NCBI RefSeq assembly: GCF_002930105.1
Contig: NZ_PJRN01000001.1
Span: 186,001 to 250,000, forward strand
Source: Billgrantia saliphila
Lineage (GTDB): Bacteria > Pseudomonadota > Gammaproteobacteria > Pseudomonadales > Halomonadaceae
Length of the DNA: 64,000 bases
Reading direction: 5' to 3'
Translations under genes and position numbers: made by a program
Notes under the pieces: generated by a model
The model's input: the letters and a program-made list of their open reading frames with translations, nothing else
Database searches by the model: none
What the model was told of the DNA's origin: nothing
In this document: piece after piece, positions 51,819-62,419 of the stretch
Position numbering within the stretch: position 1 is the stretch's first letter
Layout of the letters: the number at the start of each line of letters is the position of its first letter

Positions 51819-53276
51819 ATGGAAGCTCTCAAGGAAACACAACTCTATTGCCCCTTCGCCTATATCGATGGCAGTTGGGTCGCCGCCGACAGCGGCGAAC
51901 AGATCGAGGTCATCAACCCTGCGACGGGAGAGACCTTCGGCACCGTGCCGCGGCTGGGACGCGTCGAGACCGAGCGGGCCATTGCCGCGGCGGATGCGGC
52001 GCTGGTCGGCTGGCGCGGGCTCACCGCCCAAGAGCGGGCCGACATCCTGATGAAGTGGCACGAACTGATGCTCGAGCATCAGGAAGACCTGGCCAAGATC
52101 ATGACCTACGAGCAGGGCAAGCCACTCAAGGAGGCGGCCGGCGAGATCGCCTACGCCGCCAGCTTCATCCGCTGGTACGCCGAAGAGGCGCGACGCATCT
52201 ATGGCGAGACCATTCCTGCAGGCAAGCCCAATCAGCGTATCGTGATCACCAAGCAGCCGGTGGGCGTGGTCGGCGCCATCACGCCCTGGAACTTTCCGGC
52301 GGCAATGATTACGCGCAAGGCCGGGGCGGCACTGGCGGCAGGGTGCACCATCGTCATCAAGCCCGCCAGCCAGACGCCGTTCTCCGCCACTGCGTTGGCG
52401 CTGCTGGCCGAGCGCGCCGGGGTTCCTCGCGGTGTGTTCAATGTGGTGCCGGGGCGTGCCGGCGAAATCGCGGCGGCGCTCACCGAGTCGCCGCTGGTGC
52501 GCAAGATCACCTTCACCGGTTCCACCGAAGTCGGCCGCGAGCTGATGGCGCGCGCCTCACAGCATATCCAGAAGATCTCGCTGGAACTCGGTGGCAATGC
52601 ACCCTTCATCGTGTTCGAGGATGCCGACCTGGATGCCGCGGTGGAGGGCGCCATGGCGGCCAAGTTCCGCAACGCCGGTCAGACTTGTATCTGCACCAAT
52701 CGCTTCCTGGTGCAATCCAGCGTGGTCAATGCCTTCTGCGAGAAGCTGGCGGTAGCGATGAACAGCGAGCTCAAGGTTGGCAATGGCACCGAACCCGATA
52801 TCAACATCGGTCCGCTGATCGACGACCAGGCGGTGAACAAGGTCAGCGAGCACGTGCACGACGCCGTCGACAAGGGCGCCGAATTGCTGCTGGGTGGGCA
52901 TCCGCATCCGCTGGGAGGCAATTTCTTCACTCCGACGCTCATCAGCTTCGCCAATGCCGACATGAAGGTGGCGCACGAAGAGACCTTCGGTCCGCTGGCC
53001 GCGGTGTTTCCGTTCGAGGACGAAGAGGATGCCGTGCAGATGGCCAACGACACCCAGTACGGTCTGGCTTCCTACTTCTATTCGCGGGATCTGGGCCGCG
53101 TGTGGCGCGTCGCCGATGCCCTGGAGTACGGCATGGTGGGGATCAATACCGGGCTGATCTCCAATACCGCCGCTCCCTTCGGTGGCGTCAAGGCCTCGGG
53201 GCTCGGCCGCGAGGGTGGCCATCAGGGAATAGAGGAGTTCCTGGAAACTAAGTATCTCTGCATCGATCTCGGTTGA
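51819..53276 (+). CDS. gabD: Succinate-semialdehyde dehydrogenase (NADP+), GabD-like
   Basis: This is a cytoplasmic aldehyde dehydrogenase likely oxidising succinate semialdehyde to succinate in GABA degradation. The 485-residue protein has ITPWNFPAAMITRKAGAALAAG, FTGSTEVGRELM, the general-base Glu in LELGGNAPF (about 253) and the catalytic Cys in NAGQTCICTNR (about 286). EETFGPLAAVFPF and the C-terminal FGGVKASGLGREGG are also present. Substrate is inferred from close GabD likeness (485 residues; E. coli 482). gabT is not adjacent, so glutarate semialdehyde is also possible. Confidence 0.92.
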   Translation: MEALKETQLYCPFAYIDGSWVAADSGEQIEVINPATGETFGTVPRLGRVETERAIAAADAALVGWRGLTAQERADILMKWHELMLEHQEDLAKIMTYEQGKPLKEAAGEIAYAASFIRWYAEEARRIYGETIPAGKPNQRIVITKQPVGVVGAITPWNFPAAMITRKAGAALAAGCTIVIKPASQTPFSATALALLAERAGVPRGVFNVVPGRAGEIAAALTESPLVRKITFTGSTEVGRELMARASQHIQKISLELGGNAPFIVFEDADLDAAVEGAMAAKFRNAGQTCICTNRFLVQSSVVNAFCEKLAVAMNSELKVGNGTEPDINIGPLIDDQAVNKVSEHVHDAVDKGAELLLGGHPHPLGGNFFTPTLISFANADMKVAHEETFGPLAAVFPFEDEEDAVQMANDTQYGLASYFYSRDLGRVWRVADALEYGMVGINTGLISNTAAPFGGVKASGLGREGGHQGIEEFLETKYLCIDLG

Positions 53277-53307
53277 TCGAGCCGGAAGCTTGAGAGCGCC
53301 GCTTCGC

Positions 53308-53396
53308 GGCTGGAAGCTGGAAGAAAAACACCCCCGTCGGCTGCCGGCGGGGGTGTGCTTTTAAGCTTGGTTCAGGCTGATCTCCAGCTTCCAGCC
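53308..53396. repeat. Nested inverted repeat (palindromic-unit-like) between gabD and purH
   Basis: GGCTGGAAGCTGGA (53308-53321) is exactly complementary to 53383-53396, flanking an inner hairpin at 53328-53356. Just left of it GCCGC-TTC-GCGGC (53298-53310) forms a further small hairpin, and AAGCTTG occurs on both sides (53286 and 53363). The right arm runs up to the purH stop. It resembles an interspersed palindromic repeat of REP/BIME kind; only one copy is in this window. Confidence 0.6.
53328..53356. terminator. Bidirectional terminator between convergent gabD and purH
   Basis: ACACCCCCGTCGG pairs with CCGGCGGGGGTGT (one G-T) around CTG. A GAAAAA run lies on the left and GCTTTTAA on the right, so T-rich tails exist in both directions. 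Confidence 0.85.
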
Positions 53397-53397
53397 T

Positions 53398-54981
53398 CTA
53401 GTGGCGGAAGTGACGCATGCCGGTGAAGACCATGGCGATGCCCGCTTCATTGGCCGCGTCGATCACTTCCTGGTCGCGCATGGAGCCGCCGGGTTGGATC
53501 ACTGCGGTGATTCCGGCCTCCGCGGCGGCATCGATGCCGTCGCGAAAGGGGAAGAAGGCGTCGCTGGCCATGACCGAGCCGGGAACCTCGAGCCCTTCGT
53601 CCGCCGCCTTGATGCCGGCAATCTTCGCCGAGTAGACGCGACTCATCTGACCGGCGCCGACGCCGATGGTCTGGCCGCCTTTGGCGTAGACGATGGCATT
53701 GGACTTGACGTACTTGGCTACCTTCCAGGCGAAAGCCAGGTCGCGAAGTTCCTGTTCGCTGGGCACCCGCTCGGTGACCACGGTGAGTTCGTCGCGGCCG
53801 ACCATGCCCAGATCGCGCTCCTGTACCAGCAATCCTCCAGTGACGCGCTTGAAGTCATGGGCGTGCTCGCGCTCGCCGGGCCAGCTGTCGCCGACATCGA
53901 GCAGACGCACGTTCTGCTTTCCGGCGACGATAGCGGCGGCCTCTTCTTCGACGCCGGGGGCGATGATCACCTCGACGAACTGGCGGTCGATGATGGCGCG
54001 GGCGGTTTCGGCGTCGAGCGGGACATTGAAGGCGATGATGCCGCCGAAGGCGCTGGTGGGGTCGGTAGCAAAAGCCTTGTCGTAGGCTTCGCGTGGCGTG
54101 GCGCCGACCGCCACACCGCAGGGATTGGCGTGCTTGACGATCACGCAGGTGGTGTCGGTGAAGCTCTTGACGCACTCGAAGGCGGCGTCGGTATCGGCCA
54201 CGTTGTTGAACGACAGGTCTTTGCCCTGCAGCTGGCGCGCGGTGGCGACACTGGCCTCACGGGCGTCGGCCTCGACGTAGAAGGCTGCGCCCTGGTGCGG
54301 GTTCTCGCCGTAGCGCATGGACTGCTTCTTGATGAACTGCACGTTGTAGGTACGCGGGAAGCCATCCTCACTGCCGGAGACTCGGCCGCCCAGAAAGTCG
54401 GCGATGGCGGCGTCATAGCCCGCGGTATGCTCGAAGGCCTTCACTGCCAGGTCGAAGCGGGTCTCGGCACTGACGGCGCCATCGTGCGCGTCGAGCTCGG
54501 CGACTACCTTCGCATAGTCGCCAGCATTGACCACGATAGTGGTAAAGGCGTGATTCTTGGCGCAGGCGCGCACCATGGTCGGGCCACCGATGTCGATGTT
54601 TTCGATGGCGTCCTCGAGCGTGCAGTCCGGGCGAGCCACGGTTTGGGCGAAGGGGTAGAGGTTGACCACCACCATGTCGATCGGAGCGATGCCATGCTTG
54701 GCCATGATGTCATCGTCCTGGCCGCGGCGGCCGAGGATGCCGCCATGAATCTTGGGGTGCAGGGTCTTGACCCGGCCGTCCATGATTTCGGGAAAGTCGG
54801 TGTGCTCGGAGACTTCCGTCACCTCGATACCGTTCTCCTGTAGTAGCCGGTAGGTGCCACCGGTGGAGAGCAGCACGATTCCCCGGGCCTGGAGGGCGCG
54901 GGCGAAATCGACGATCCCTGTCTTGTCGGAGACGCTGATCAGGGTGCGGCGAACCGGTTGGGGAGCGGAAGTTTCGGCCAT
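53398..54981 (-). CDS. purH: Bifunctional AICAR transformylase / IMP cyclohydrolase PurH
   Basis: PurH carries out the last two steps of IMP synthesis. The 527-residue protein has the IMP cyclohydrolase domain first (about 10-160, [31 protein letters not shown]). The transformylase domain contains [32 protein letters not shown] and [10 protein letters not shown]. Length matches E. coli (529). It is 77 bases downstream of fis on the same strand; fis-purH adjacency is common outside enterics. Confidence 0.98.
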   Translation of the reverse strand: MAETSAPQPVRRTLISVSDKTGIVDFARALQARGIVLLSTGGTYRLLQENGIEVTEVSEHTDFPEIMDGRVKTLHPKIHGGILGRRGQDDDIMAKHGIAPIDMVVVNLYPFAQTVARPDCTLEDAIENIDIGGPTMVRACAKNHAFTTIVVNAGDYAKVVAELDAHDGAVSAETRFDLAVKAFEHTAGYDAAIADFLGGRVSGSEDGFPRTYNVQFIKKQSMRYGENPHQGAAFYVEADAREASVATARQLQGKDLSFNNVADTDAAFECVKSFTDTTCVIVKHANPCGVAVGATPREAYDKAFATDPTSAFGGIIAFNVPLDAETARAIIDRQFVEVIIAPGVEEEAAAIVAGKQNVRLLDVGDSWPGEREHAHDFKRVTGGLLVQERDLGMVGRDELTVVTERVPSEQELRDLAFAWKVAKYVKSNAIVYAKGGQTIGVGAGQMSRVYSAKIAGIKAADEGLEVPGSVMASDAFFPFRDGIDAAAEAGITAVIQPGGSMRDQEVIDAANEAGIAMVFTGMRHFRH

Positions 54982-55058
54982 GGTGGGGCAACTCTGTGTC
55001 GAGGATTGAGGGAAAGGGTCCGGTGCGCATGGCGCAGCGGCCGGCGGGTCCGGCAGCG

Positions 55059-55409
55059 TCAGATCAGGTCGTGCTGCTTCAGTTTCTTGCGCAGCGTGCC
55101 TCGGTTGAGGCCGAGAATCTCGGCGGCACGGGTCTGATTGCCCTGGGTATGGTCCATGACGGCGGCCAACAGGGGCGCCTCGACCTCGGTCATTACCATG
55201 GCGTAGAGGTCGGTCACGGTTCCTCCGTCGAGATGGGCGAAGTAGCGTCGCATGGCGGCATCCACGGCGGCGCGCAGCGGCTGCTCCGCCAGGCTGGGAG
55301 GCGTAATGGCCGGCAGCGGTTCAAGGCCGCCGAGCTCCGGTATTTCACTACAGGGGCCATTGTCGAGACCCGACAGGTCGGCATTCCGGTTGAAGGCTTC
55401 TCGGTTCAT
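55059..55409 (-). CDS. fis: Nucleoid-associated DNA-binding protein Fis
   Basis: Fis bends DNA and regulates rRNA, recombination and growth-phase genes. The 116-residue protein ends with the Fis helix-turn-helix ([27 protein letters not shown]). It has the conserved [26 protein letters not shown] dimer region in two halves. The N-terminus is about 18 residues longer than E. coli Fis (98). Its ATG overlaps the dusB stop (ATGA), reproducing the E. coli dusB-fis operon. Confidence 0.96.
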   Translation of the reverse strand: MNREAFNRNADLSGLDNGPCSEIPELGGLEPLPAITPPSLAEQPLRAAVDAAMRRYFAHLDGGTVTDLYAMVMTEVEAPLLAAVMDHTQGNQTRAAEILGLNRGTLRKKLKQHDLI

Positions 55410-56449
55410 GCGGCACTGATTCCATTGGTTGCCCACGGCGAGGCGATATCGCTCGCGGGGCGAAAGAGATCGTCGATGAAGTGATACTGCTCGTCCGGCC
55501 GCTCCAGGGCGTTGAAGGTCGCCCTCAACTCACGCTGACGGCCGGCATCGAAACGGCTGTCGGAAGCGAGATACCAGCCGAGATGCTTGCGCGCGATTCG
55601 CACTCCCATGTAGGCGCCGTAGAAATCGTGCAGCGCGCGCAGATGGCCATGTAGCACCTCGGCTCGTTCACTGGCATCGGGTGGCGAGCAGGTCTTGCCA
55701 TGGCGCAGGTAGTGGTCGATCTCGCGAAAGATCCAGGGATTGCCTTGGGCGCCGCGGCCGATCATCACCGCGTCCGCACCAGTATAGTCCAGAACCCGGG
55801 CGGCCTTCTGCGGCGAATCGATGTCGCCGTTGGCAAAGACCGGGATGCTTACCGCCTGCTTGATGGCGGCGATGGTGTCGTATTCGGCCTCGCCGGAGTA
55901 GCGCTGCTGTCGGTGGCGGCCATGTACCGCCAAGGCCTGGATGCCGGCCGACTCGGCGAGTCGGGCCACGCGCACGCCATTGTTGCTCTGCGCGCACCAG
56001 CCGGTACGGATCTTGAGCGTGACCGGAACGCTCACGGCGGCCACCACCGCTTCCAGAATGTCGGCGACCAGCAACTCGTCGCGCAGTAGCGCCGATCCGG
56101 CGGCCTTGTTGCAGACCTTCTTGGCCGGGCAGCCCATGTTGATATCGATGATTTCGGCGCCCTGGGCGGCGTTGAGCCGCGCCGCCTCGGCCAGCATCGC
56201 GGCATCGCCGCCGGCGATCTGCACCGAGCGCGGGCCGGGTTCGCCCCGATGGTCCATGCGCTGGCGCGACTTACGCGTGTGCCACAGCGCGGGATCCGAG
56301 GTCACCATTTCGCCCACCACCAGGCCCGCGCCCAGCCGTCGGCAGAGCTGGCGAAAGGGGCGGTCGGTCACGCCGGCCATGGGGGCCAGGATGATCCGGT
56401 TGGGCAGACGGTGGCGGCCGATCTGTGGCAGCGGACGGCTATCGGACAT
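55406..56449 (-). CDS. dusB: tRNA-dihydrouridine synthase DusB
   Basis: DusB reduces specific uridines in the tRNA D loop with FMN and NADPH. The 347-residue protein has ILAPMAGVTDRPFRQLCRRLG, IDINMGCPAKKVCNKAAGSAL (catalytic Cys about 110), LKIRTGW, VHGRHRQQRYSG and MIGRGAQGNPWIF. It is about 25 residues longer than E. coli DusB, mainly at the C-terminus. It is first of the dusB-fis(-purH) run. Confidence 0.96.
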   Translation of the reverse strand: MSDSRPLPQIGRHRLPNRIILAPMAGVTDRPFRQLCRRLGAGLVVGEMVTSDPALWHTRKSRQRMDHRGEPGPRSVQIAGGDAAMLAEAARLNAAQGAEIIDINMGCPAKKVCNKAAGSALLRDELLVADILEAVVAAVSVPVTLKIRTGWCAQSNNGVRVARLAESAGIQALAVHGRHRQQRYSGEAEYDTIAAIKQAVSIPVFANGDIDSPQKAARVLDYTGADAVMIGRGAQGNPWIFREIDHYLRHGKTCSPPDASERAEVLHGHLRALHDFYGAYMGVRIARKHLGWYLASDSRFDAGRQRELRATFNALERPDEQYHFIDDLFRPASDIASPWATNGISAA

Positions 56450-56526
56450 GATGCTGACTAGTGGGCTTGGGGCTGCATATCATACGCCCCCATGGCAGTG
56501 GGGTGAAGGGAATCCATTGGCGTGGC

Positions 56527-57444
56527 TCAGGCGGGCGGGCGGCGACCGCTGAGCCGGACCCAGCCCTCGCGTGTCTCGGGCTCGTCCATGATCATTCCCT
56601 GGGCGCGGTAGGCTTCCAGCACTTCATTGGCCTGACGTTCGAGAATGCCGGAAAGCGCCAGGCGCCCGCCCGACGCCACGTGGCCGGCGATCATCGAGGC
56701 CAGTTCGACCAGTGGGCCGGCGAGAATGTTGGCCACCACGACGGGAAAGGCACGCTCGGCCTCGAGCTGCTCGGGATAGCAGAGCATGAATTCGCGCTCG
56801 TCGATCTCGTTGCGTTCGGCGTTATCGCGGCTGGCTTGCAGCGCCTGTGGATCGATGTCGGTACCGGTGGCGTGTGCCGCACCCAGCTTGAGCGCGGCGA
56901 TGGCTAGAATGCCCGAGCCGCAGCCCACATCGAGAACTTCGCGGTCAGTCAGTCCATCCGCCAGGGCCAGGGCATCGAGCCATTCCAGGCACAGTGCCGT
57001 GGTGGGATGGGTACCGGTGCCGAAGGCCAGCCCGGGGTCGAGGTGCAGGTTGACCGCGTCGGGCTCCGGCGGCCGGTGCCAACTGGGTACGATCCACAGA
57101 CGCCGACCCATGCGCAGCGGCTGGAAATCCTCCATCCACTCTCGCTCCCAGTCGCGATCGGCGAGCAGCTCGTGCTCGATCTCGGGACACGGTTCGCCGG
57201 GTATTTCTTCGGCCCAAGCCGCCGCCAGCCGCTCAAGCATGGCCTCGAGCCCTTCCAGGTCGTCATACAGGCCGGTCAGAACCGTTTCGTTCCACAGCGG
57301 CGTGGTGCCGCGCTCGGGCTCGAATACCGGGTCGTCGTGGGCATCCTGAAGCGTAATGGCGGTGGCGCCTTCGGCCAGCAACAGCTCTTCGAGCAGCTCG
57401 GCCTGCTCAGGAGCGATGCGTGCCTTGAGTTGCAGCCAGGGCAT
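56527..57444 (-). CDS. prmA: Ribosomal protein L11 methyltransferase PrmA
   Basis: PrmA trimethylates several residues of ribosomal protein L11 using SAM. The 305-residue protein begins [20 protein letters not shown] with the substrate-binding domain. It has [22 protein letters not shown] and the SAM motif [20 protein letters not shown], plus [17 protein letters not shown] 57444 behind GGAGAGAT is chosen; upstream open frame is rejected. It follows accC on the same strand after a strong hairpin. Confidence 0.96.
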   Translation of the reverse strand: MPWLQLKARIAPEQAELLEELLLAEGATAITLQDAHDDPVFEPERGTTPLWNETVLTGLYDDLEGLEAMLERLAAAWAEEIPGEPCPEIEHELLADRDWEREWMEDFQPLRMGRRLWIVPSWHRPPEPDAVNLHLDPGLAFGTGTHPTTALCLEWLDALALADGLTDREVLDVGCGSGILAIAALKLGAAHATGTDIDPQALQASRDNAERNEIDEREFMLCYPEQLEAERAFPVVVANILAGPLVELASMIAGHVASGGRLALSGILERQANEVLEAYRAQGMIMDEPETREGWVRLSGRRPPA

Positions 57445-57468
57445 GGGAATCTCTCCGTGCGTAACGCA

Positions 57469-57494
57469 GGCGGGGTGGCCATGGCCACCCCGCC
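57469..57494. terminator. Perfect palindromic hairpin between accC and prmA
   Basis: GGCGGGGTGGCC pairs exactly with 57483-57494 around AT, making a 26-base perfect palindrome starting 17 bases after the accC stop. It lacks a T run, so it may attenuate rather than fully end accBC transcription into prmA. Confidence 0.6.
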
Positions 57495-57511
57495 GGGAGC
57501 GAGACTCGAAC

Positions 57512-58852
57512 TCAGGAGCCGAGCTTCTTCTCCAGATAATGGATATTGACGCCGCCCTGCTGGAAGTGTCCGTCGCGAACCAGGTCCTTGTGCAGGTCGG
57601 TATTGGTCTTGATGCCTTCCACCAGCAGCTCATCGAGACCGTTGCGCATGCGCGTGAGAGCGATTTCGCGGCTGTCACCCCAGGTGATCAATTTGCCGAT
57701 CAGCGAGTCGTAGTGGGGCGGCACCGTATAGCCGGTGTAGAGGTGCGAATCCATGCGCACGCCGAGCCCGCCCGGCGGATGGTAGAGAGTGACCTTGCCA
57801 GGGGAGGGCATGAAGGTACGGGAATCTTCGGCGTTGATGCGGCACTCGAAGGCATGGCCGTTGAGCTTGACGTCTTCCTGGCGAAGCGACAGGGGAAGGC
57901 CCGAAGCGATGCGCAGCTGCTCACGCACGATATCCACGCCGGTGACCATCTCGGTGACAGGATGCTCCACCTGAACGCGGGTGTTCATCTCGATGAAGAA
58001 GTACTGGCCGTCTTCGTAGAGAAACTCGAAAGTACCGGCACCGCGATAGTCGATCTCGATACAGGCTTCGCGACACGCATCGAGAACCTTGGCCCGGGCG
58101 TCCGGATCGAGGCCTGGGGCCGGCGCCTCTTCCAGCACCTTCTGGTGGCGCCGCTGCAGCGAGCAGTCGCGGTCGTAGAGATGGATGGCATTGCCCTGGC
58201 CGTCCGCCAATACCTGCACTTCGACGTGGCGCGGGCGCTCGAGGAACTTTTCCATGTACACCGTGCCATCGCCGAAGGCGGCGTGCGCCTCGGTGCGGGT
58301 CACATTGATCGCCGACAGCAGGTGGCCCTCAGTGTGCACCACGCGCATGCCGCGGCCGCCACCGCCGGCAGCGGCCTTGATGATCACCGGGTAGCCGATG
58401 CGCCGGGCGATGGCGATGTTCTCGCCCTCGTCATCACCGAGAGGACCGTCCGAGCCGGGTACGGTGGGGACGCCGGCCTTCTTCATCGCTTCGATGGCGC
58501 TGACCTTGTCACCCATCAGGCGAATGGTCTCGGCGCGGGGGCCGATGAAGACGAAGCCGGAACGCTCCACCTGCTCGGCGAAGTTGGCGTTCTCGGAGAG
58601 AAAGCCATAGCCGGGGTGAATGGCACTGGAGTCGGTGACTTCCGCCGCGCTGATCAGCGCCGGAATGTTGAGATAGGACTGGGCCGAGGGCGCCGGTCCG
58701 ATGCATACGGCCTCGTCGGCCAGGCGCACGTGCATCAGTTCGCGGTCGGCCTTGGAGTGAACCGCGACGGTCTTGATGCCCAATTCCTTGCAGGCGCGCA
58801 GGATTCGCAGGGCGATCTCGCCGCGGTTGGCGATGAGAACCTTGTCCAGCAT
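57512..58852 (-). CDS. accC: Biotin carboxylase AccC of acetyl-CoA carboxylase
   Basis: AccC carboxylates the biotin on AccB with ATP and bicarbonate, starting fatty-acid synthesis. The 446-residue ATP-grasp protein begins [20 protein letters not shown]. It has [29 protein letters not shown], the metal site [20 protein letters not shown] and [13 protein letters not shown]. Length matches E. coli (449). It lies 28 bases after accB. Confidence 0.98.
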   Translation of the reverse strand: MLDKVLIANRGEIALRILRACKELGIKTVAVHSKADRELMHVRLADEAVCIGPAPSAQSYLNIPALISAAEVTDSSAIHPGYGFLSENANFAEQVERSGFVFIGPRAETIRLMGDKVSAIEAMKKAGVPTVPGSDGPLGDDEGENIAIARRIGYPVIIKAAAGGGGRGMRVVHTEGHLLSAINVTRTEAHAAFGDGTVYMEKFLERPRHVEVQVLADGQGNAIHLYDRDCSLQRRHQKVLEEAPAPGLDPDARAKVLDACREACIEIDYRGAGTFEFLYEDGQYFFIEMNTRVQVEHPVTEMVTGVDIVREQLRIASGLPLSLRQEDVKLNGHAFECRINAEDSRTFMPSPGKVTLYHPPGGLGVRMDSHLYTGYTVPPHYDSLIGKLITWGDSREIALTRMRNGLDELLVEGIKTNTDLHKDLVRDGHFQQGGVNIHYLEKKLGS

Positions 58853-58880
58853 AGGGAGTCCGCCAGTATCGGGTGAAAGA

Positions 58881-59345
58881 TCAGGAGATGATGAGCATCG
58901 GCTGGTCGAATTCGACCGGCTCGCCGTCCTCGACCAGGATCGCCTCGATCACGCCGTCACGATCCGCCTCGATCTGGTTCATCATCTTCATCGCTTCTAC
59001 GATGCACACCGTCTCGCCTTTCTTGACGCTCTGCCCCACTTCCACGAACGCCTTCGAACCCGGCGCCGGGCTACGGTAGAAAGTGCCGACCATGGGCGAG
59101 GTCAGTGCATGGCCCTGGAAGCTCGAAGTGGCCTCTTCGGCAGGCTCGGCGGTGGCCGAAGTCGGTGTCGACTGACTCGGCGCCGGCTGCGGCGGGGCAT
59201 ACTGGGGCATGGGGGGTTGTGGCCAGCTCACCCCGTTGGGATGCCGGCTGATGCGCACCGATTCTTCGCCTTCCTGAATCTCGATTTCGCTGATATTGGA
59301 TTCTTCGAGCAGCTCGATCAGTTTCTTGACCTTGCGGATATCCAT
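58881..59345 (-). CDS. accB: Biotin carboxyl carrier protein AccB
   Basis: AccB carries covalent biotin between AccC and the AccAD carboxyltransferase. The 154-residue protein has the conserved [22 protein letters not shown]-terminal helix in family form and a Pro/Ala/Gln-rich linker (about 40-75). The biotinyl domain has [16 protein letters not shown], with the biotin lysine in the EAMKM motif. BirA modifies this lysine, linking it to the bio operon here. The 183 bases before it show no convincing promoter boxes. Confidence 0.98.
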   Translation of the reverse strand: MDIRKVKKLIELLEESNISEIEIQEGEESVRISRHPNGVSWPQPPMPQYAPPQPAPSQSTPTSATAEPAEEATSSFQGHALTSPMVGTFYRSPAPGSKAFVEVGQSVKKGETVCIVEAMKMMNQIEADRDGVIEAILVEDGEPVEFDQPMLIIS

Positions 59346-59528
59346 GTTACGTCTCGATCGGTGGGTAAAGGGCGATGGGCCGGGCGCTGTTAACCCCGAC
59401 CAACTTTCGATAGATCACGGCAAGATTACGAACATTGCCGACGCTATCGGCCTTGATAAGCGTTGTTGGCGGAGTGTGCCTAAAAACCGGGGGGATGTCC
59501 AGCCGGTCGAGAACGGTGTTCGAGCCGC

Positions 59529-61424
59529 TCAGGAGCGGGCCAGTGCGGCGCTGTCCGTCTCGCTCGCGGCGGTCTCGAACCAGTCGAGCAGGCGATGCAG
59601 ATGATTAGCGAACTCGGTGGCGCCGACCTCGCCCTGGATACGAGCCTCACGGATCTCATTCTCCCCGCTGAAGAATAGCAGGCTCGGCGGGCCGAACAGG
59701 CCGAAGTGATCGAGCAGCTTCCGAGTGGTGGCATCAGTGCGCGTGACGTCGACATTGATGCGCGCGAAGTTCTGCAGCGGCTCGGCCACTTGGGGATCGG
59801 GATAGACCTGGCGCTCCAGCTGCTTGCACGAGATGCACCAATCGGCGGTGAAATGGACGAAGGCGGGGCGCTGCCCATCGGTTTCGCGTAGCGCAGCACG
59901 CAGCGACTCGAGGTCGGCGACAGTGGTGACCTCGTTCGCGGCGGGTGTCGCCGAGCGGGCCAGGCCGGGAGCCAACGGGCGCAGCGGATCGTTGCCGCCC
60001 ATGGCGGCTCCGATCACCAGGGCAATGCCCCAGGTCAGCAGCATCAGGCCGGCGGCCTGGCGCACCCTGGGCCAGCCCTGGGCCTGGTTGACAGTCAGTG
60101 CGCCCATGGCCAGGGCGCTACCGATCGCCAGGGCCGCCCACAGCAACAGGCTCATGGCAGGTGGCAGCAGCCGCTCGACGAGCCAGACCGCCACGCCGAG
60201 CAGCAGAATGCCGAAGGCGATCTTGACGCCGTTCATCCAGGCACCGGAGCGCGGCAGGGCGGTGGTGCCGAAAGTGCCGACCAGCAGTAGCGGCACCCCC
60301 ATGCCGAGTCCCAGGGCGAGCAGAGCGGCCCCGCCCAGCAAGGCATCGCCGGTGGAGGAGATGAATACCAGCGCACCTGCCAGTGGGGCCGATACGCAGG
60401 GTGAAACGACCAGCACCGAGAGCGCTCCGGCGCCGGCCAGGCCGAGCGGGCCGCTGCGCTGGGCGCGAGCCTGCCAGGCGTCGACGCGCGTGGCCAGGCG
60501 CGGTGACAGGCGCAGATCGAAGGTTCCGAGCATGGCCAGGGCGAACAGGGCGAAGAGCAGTGCGAAGGTGATCAGTACCGCCGGTGCCTGCAGGTGCGCC
60601 TGCAGGTTGAGCCCCGCGCCGAACAGGCCCATCAGCACGCCGGCCAGCGCATAAGTCAGCGCCATGCCGGCCACGTAACTGGCCGAGAGGACGAAGGCGC
60701 GCGGGCGAGTCGGGTTCTGGCCGACGACGATCGACGACAGGATGGGCACCATCGGCAGGACGCAAGGGGTGAAGGTCAGTCCCAGTCCGGCCAGGAAGAA
60801 CAGGCCCAGCGCCAGCGGCAGGCTGGCTTCGCCGATCAGGCGACTGAAGCGGCCGTCCTCGCTCTGTGGGGCCGATGAGGCGAAGCCGGCAGCGGCCTGG
60901 GCGGAAGCCGCCTCCGTGCCTTTGCCTTCCCCATTCGTCCAGTCGACGAAGGCGGCCGGCACCGCACCCTCCGGTGCCTGGAGATTCACCTGCTCCGGCG
61001 GGTAGCAGAGGCCGGCGTCGGCGCAACCCTGGAAGCGGACCGACACGTCGAGCGGTCCTTCGGTGGCGCCGGCGAGCGGTGTCTCGAAGACCACGCGATC
61101 GTAGAAGACATAGACGTCACCGAGGAATTCGTCGCTCTTGAACTGACCTTCCGGCAGGATCGACTCGCCCAGCTCGACGCTCTCGTCGCGACTCTGGACA
61201 TCGAATTGGTGCCGGTAGAGGTAATATCCCTCGGCATTCTCGAAGCCGACGTAGAGCGTCTCGCCATCGTGCCAGGCGCTTGGCTGGAAGGCATCCTGTA
61301 CCGGCAGAAACGAATCCGACTGGTTCGAAGAGGAGAACCACTGGGCCTGGGCCGCCATGGGCAACCACAGCAACAGGGCTAGCAGTAGGCGATGGACGAG
61401 ATGGCGATGAATCAATGCAATCAT
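59529..61424 (-). CDS. dsbD: Thiol:disulfide interchange protein DsbD
   Basis: DsbD moves electrons from cytoplasmic thioredoxin to periplasmic DsbC, DsbG and CcmG. The 631-residue protein has a signal peptide (core LLLALLLWLP, cleavage after AQA). The N-terminal immunoglobulin-like domain has GCADAGLCYPPEQ. An eight-helix membrane domain has FTPCVLPMVPIL and VVSPCVSAPLAG. The C-terminal thioredoxin domain has WCISCKQLE. All three cysteine pairs are present. The start is uncertain: ATG 61424, or an in-frame TTG at 61451. Confidence 0.95.
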   Translation of the reverse strand: MIALIHRHLVHRLLLALLLWLPMAAQAQWFSSSNQSDSFLPVQDAFQPSAWHDGETLYVGFENAEGYYLYRHQFDVQSRDESVELGESILPEGQFKSDEFLGDVYVFYDRVVFETPLAGATEGPLDVSVRFQGCADAGLCYPPEQVNLQAPEGAVPAAFVDWTNGEGKGTEAASAQAAAGFASSAPQSEDGRFSRLIGEASLPLALGLFFLAGLGLTFTPCVLPMVPILSSIVVGQNPTRPRAFVLSASYVAGMALTYALAGVLMGLFGAGLNLQAHLQAPAVLITFALLFALFALAMLGTFDLRLSPRLATRVDAWQARAQRSGPLGLAGAGALSVLVVSPCVSAPLAGALVFISSTGDALLGGAALLALGLGMGVPLLLVGTFGTTALPRSGAWMNGVKIAFGILLLGVAVWLVERLLPPAMSLLLWAALAIGSALAMGALTVNQAQGWPRVRQAAGLMLLTWGIALVIGAAMGGNDPLRPLAPGLARSATPAANEVTTVADLESLRAALRETDGQRPAFVHFTADWCISCKQLERQVYPDPQVAEPLQNFARINVDVTRTDATTRKLLDHFGLFGPPSLLFFSGENEIREARIQGEVGATEFANHLHRLLDWFETAASETDSAALARS

Positions 61425-61646
61425 CCCTCTGAGGAGCGAGCGCGCCTCCAAATGGACCGGTTGCGAAGTCCCGGGTTCCGAGTGGGTCAGACGACGCCAG
61501 CGTTGGCGCTAGCCTACCTCAGGCGCAGAGAGGGGTGAACCGGCAAGTTGCGTGCACGGCTGCGCTGCATTGTCGCATGGCCAGGCTGGCCTGACCGCGA
61601 GGCTGTAAGTGAGGCGGGCCGCATGAAGCCGGCCCGCGACGGGAAC

Positions 61647-62177
61647 TCAGGCCTTGTCGTAGGCGGCCACGGCCTTCTCGATGGCCTTGCGGGCGGCTTC
61701 GACGCCCTCCCAGGATTCCACCTTGACCCACTTGCCCTTCTCGAGGTCCTTGTAGTTCTCGAAGAAGTGAGCGATCTGCTGACGCAGCAGCTCCGGCAGG
61801 TCGGTCACTTCCTGCACTTCGTCGTAGAGCGTGGTCAGCTTGGCATGGGGCACGCATACCAGCTTGGCGTCCTCGCCGGCCTCGTCGGTCATGTTCAGAA
61901 TGCCGACCGGACGGGCGCGGATGACGCTGCCGGGCTGGACTGGGTAGGGCGTGACCACCAGCGCATCGAGCGGGTCGCCATCATCAGCCAGGGTATGGGG
62001 AATGAACCCGTAGTTGGCCGGATAGAACATCGGGGTGGCCATGAAGCGGTCTACCAGCAGTGCCCCCATGTCCTTGTCGATCTCGTACTTGATCGGTGCG
62101 TGGTTGGCGGGGATCTCGATGGCGACGTAGACGTCGTTGGGAAGGTCCTTGCCGGCGGGGATATGGTCGAAATTCAT
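61647..62177 (-). CDS. ppa: Inorganic pyrophosphatase
   Basis: Ppa hydrolyses pyrophosphate in the cytoplasm and pulls biosynthetic reactions forward. The 176-residue family I enzyme (E. coli 176) has [38 protein letters not shown] with the metal-binding Asp cluster split across it, and [19 protein letters not shown]. It is monocistronic by layout: a clear promoter upstream, and a GC hairpin (61614-61637) beyond the stop. Confidence 0.98.
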   Translation of the reverse strand: MNFDHIPAGKDLPNDVYVAIEIPANHAPIKYEIDKDMGALLVDRFMATPMFYPANYGFIPHTLADDGDPLDALVVTPYPVQPGSVIRARPVGILNMTDEAGEDAKLVCVPHAKLTTLYDEVQEVTDLPELLRQQIAHFFENYKDLEKGKWVKVESWEGVEAARKAIEKAVAAYDKA

Positions 62178-62229
62178 CGTCGCTTCTTCCTTCGTTGGCC
62201 AAAAGTGAAGTCATCGCAAAATGCGCCAA

Positions 62230-62259
62230 ATTATACGGAGCCGATTGGATGATTACCAA
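62230..62259 (-). promoter_or_regulatory. Promoter of ppa
   Basis: On the minus strand TTGGTA (62259-62254), an 18-base spacer and a perfect TATAAT (62235-62230) lie about 55 bases before the ppa ATG. Confidence 0.65.
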
Positions 62260-62419
62260 TGCGACATAGGTGACGAGCGGCGTGCCTGCCCGCCGCGGCT
62301 TTAGCTTTGGTTGACAGGTGGCGGGTCCGACAACCGTGTATGATGGCCGACGTCAGAGTGTTCGGCCAGCCAATCGGAGCGAGCGGGTGATCAGCGGCGA
62401 AATCATTAAGGAGCGTGTC

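Noticed and set aside
53401..54843. 480-codon plus-strand frame opposite purH
   Set aside because: It is antisense to full-length PurH; the Gly/Asp/Val-rich composition is typical of a high-GC shadow.
57356..58876. 506-codon plus-strand frame opposite accC/prmA
   Set aside because: It is antisense to clear AccC and PrmA sequence and crosses their intergenic hairpin.
62311..62344. TTGACA with TATGAT as a promoter for the terminal fusion gene
   Set aside because: The boxes are 22 bases apart, too long for a normal sigma-70 promoter, and no better pairing was seen.
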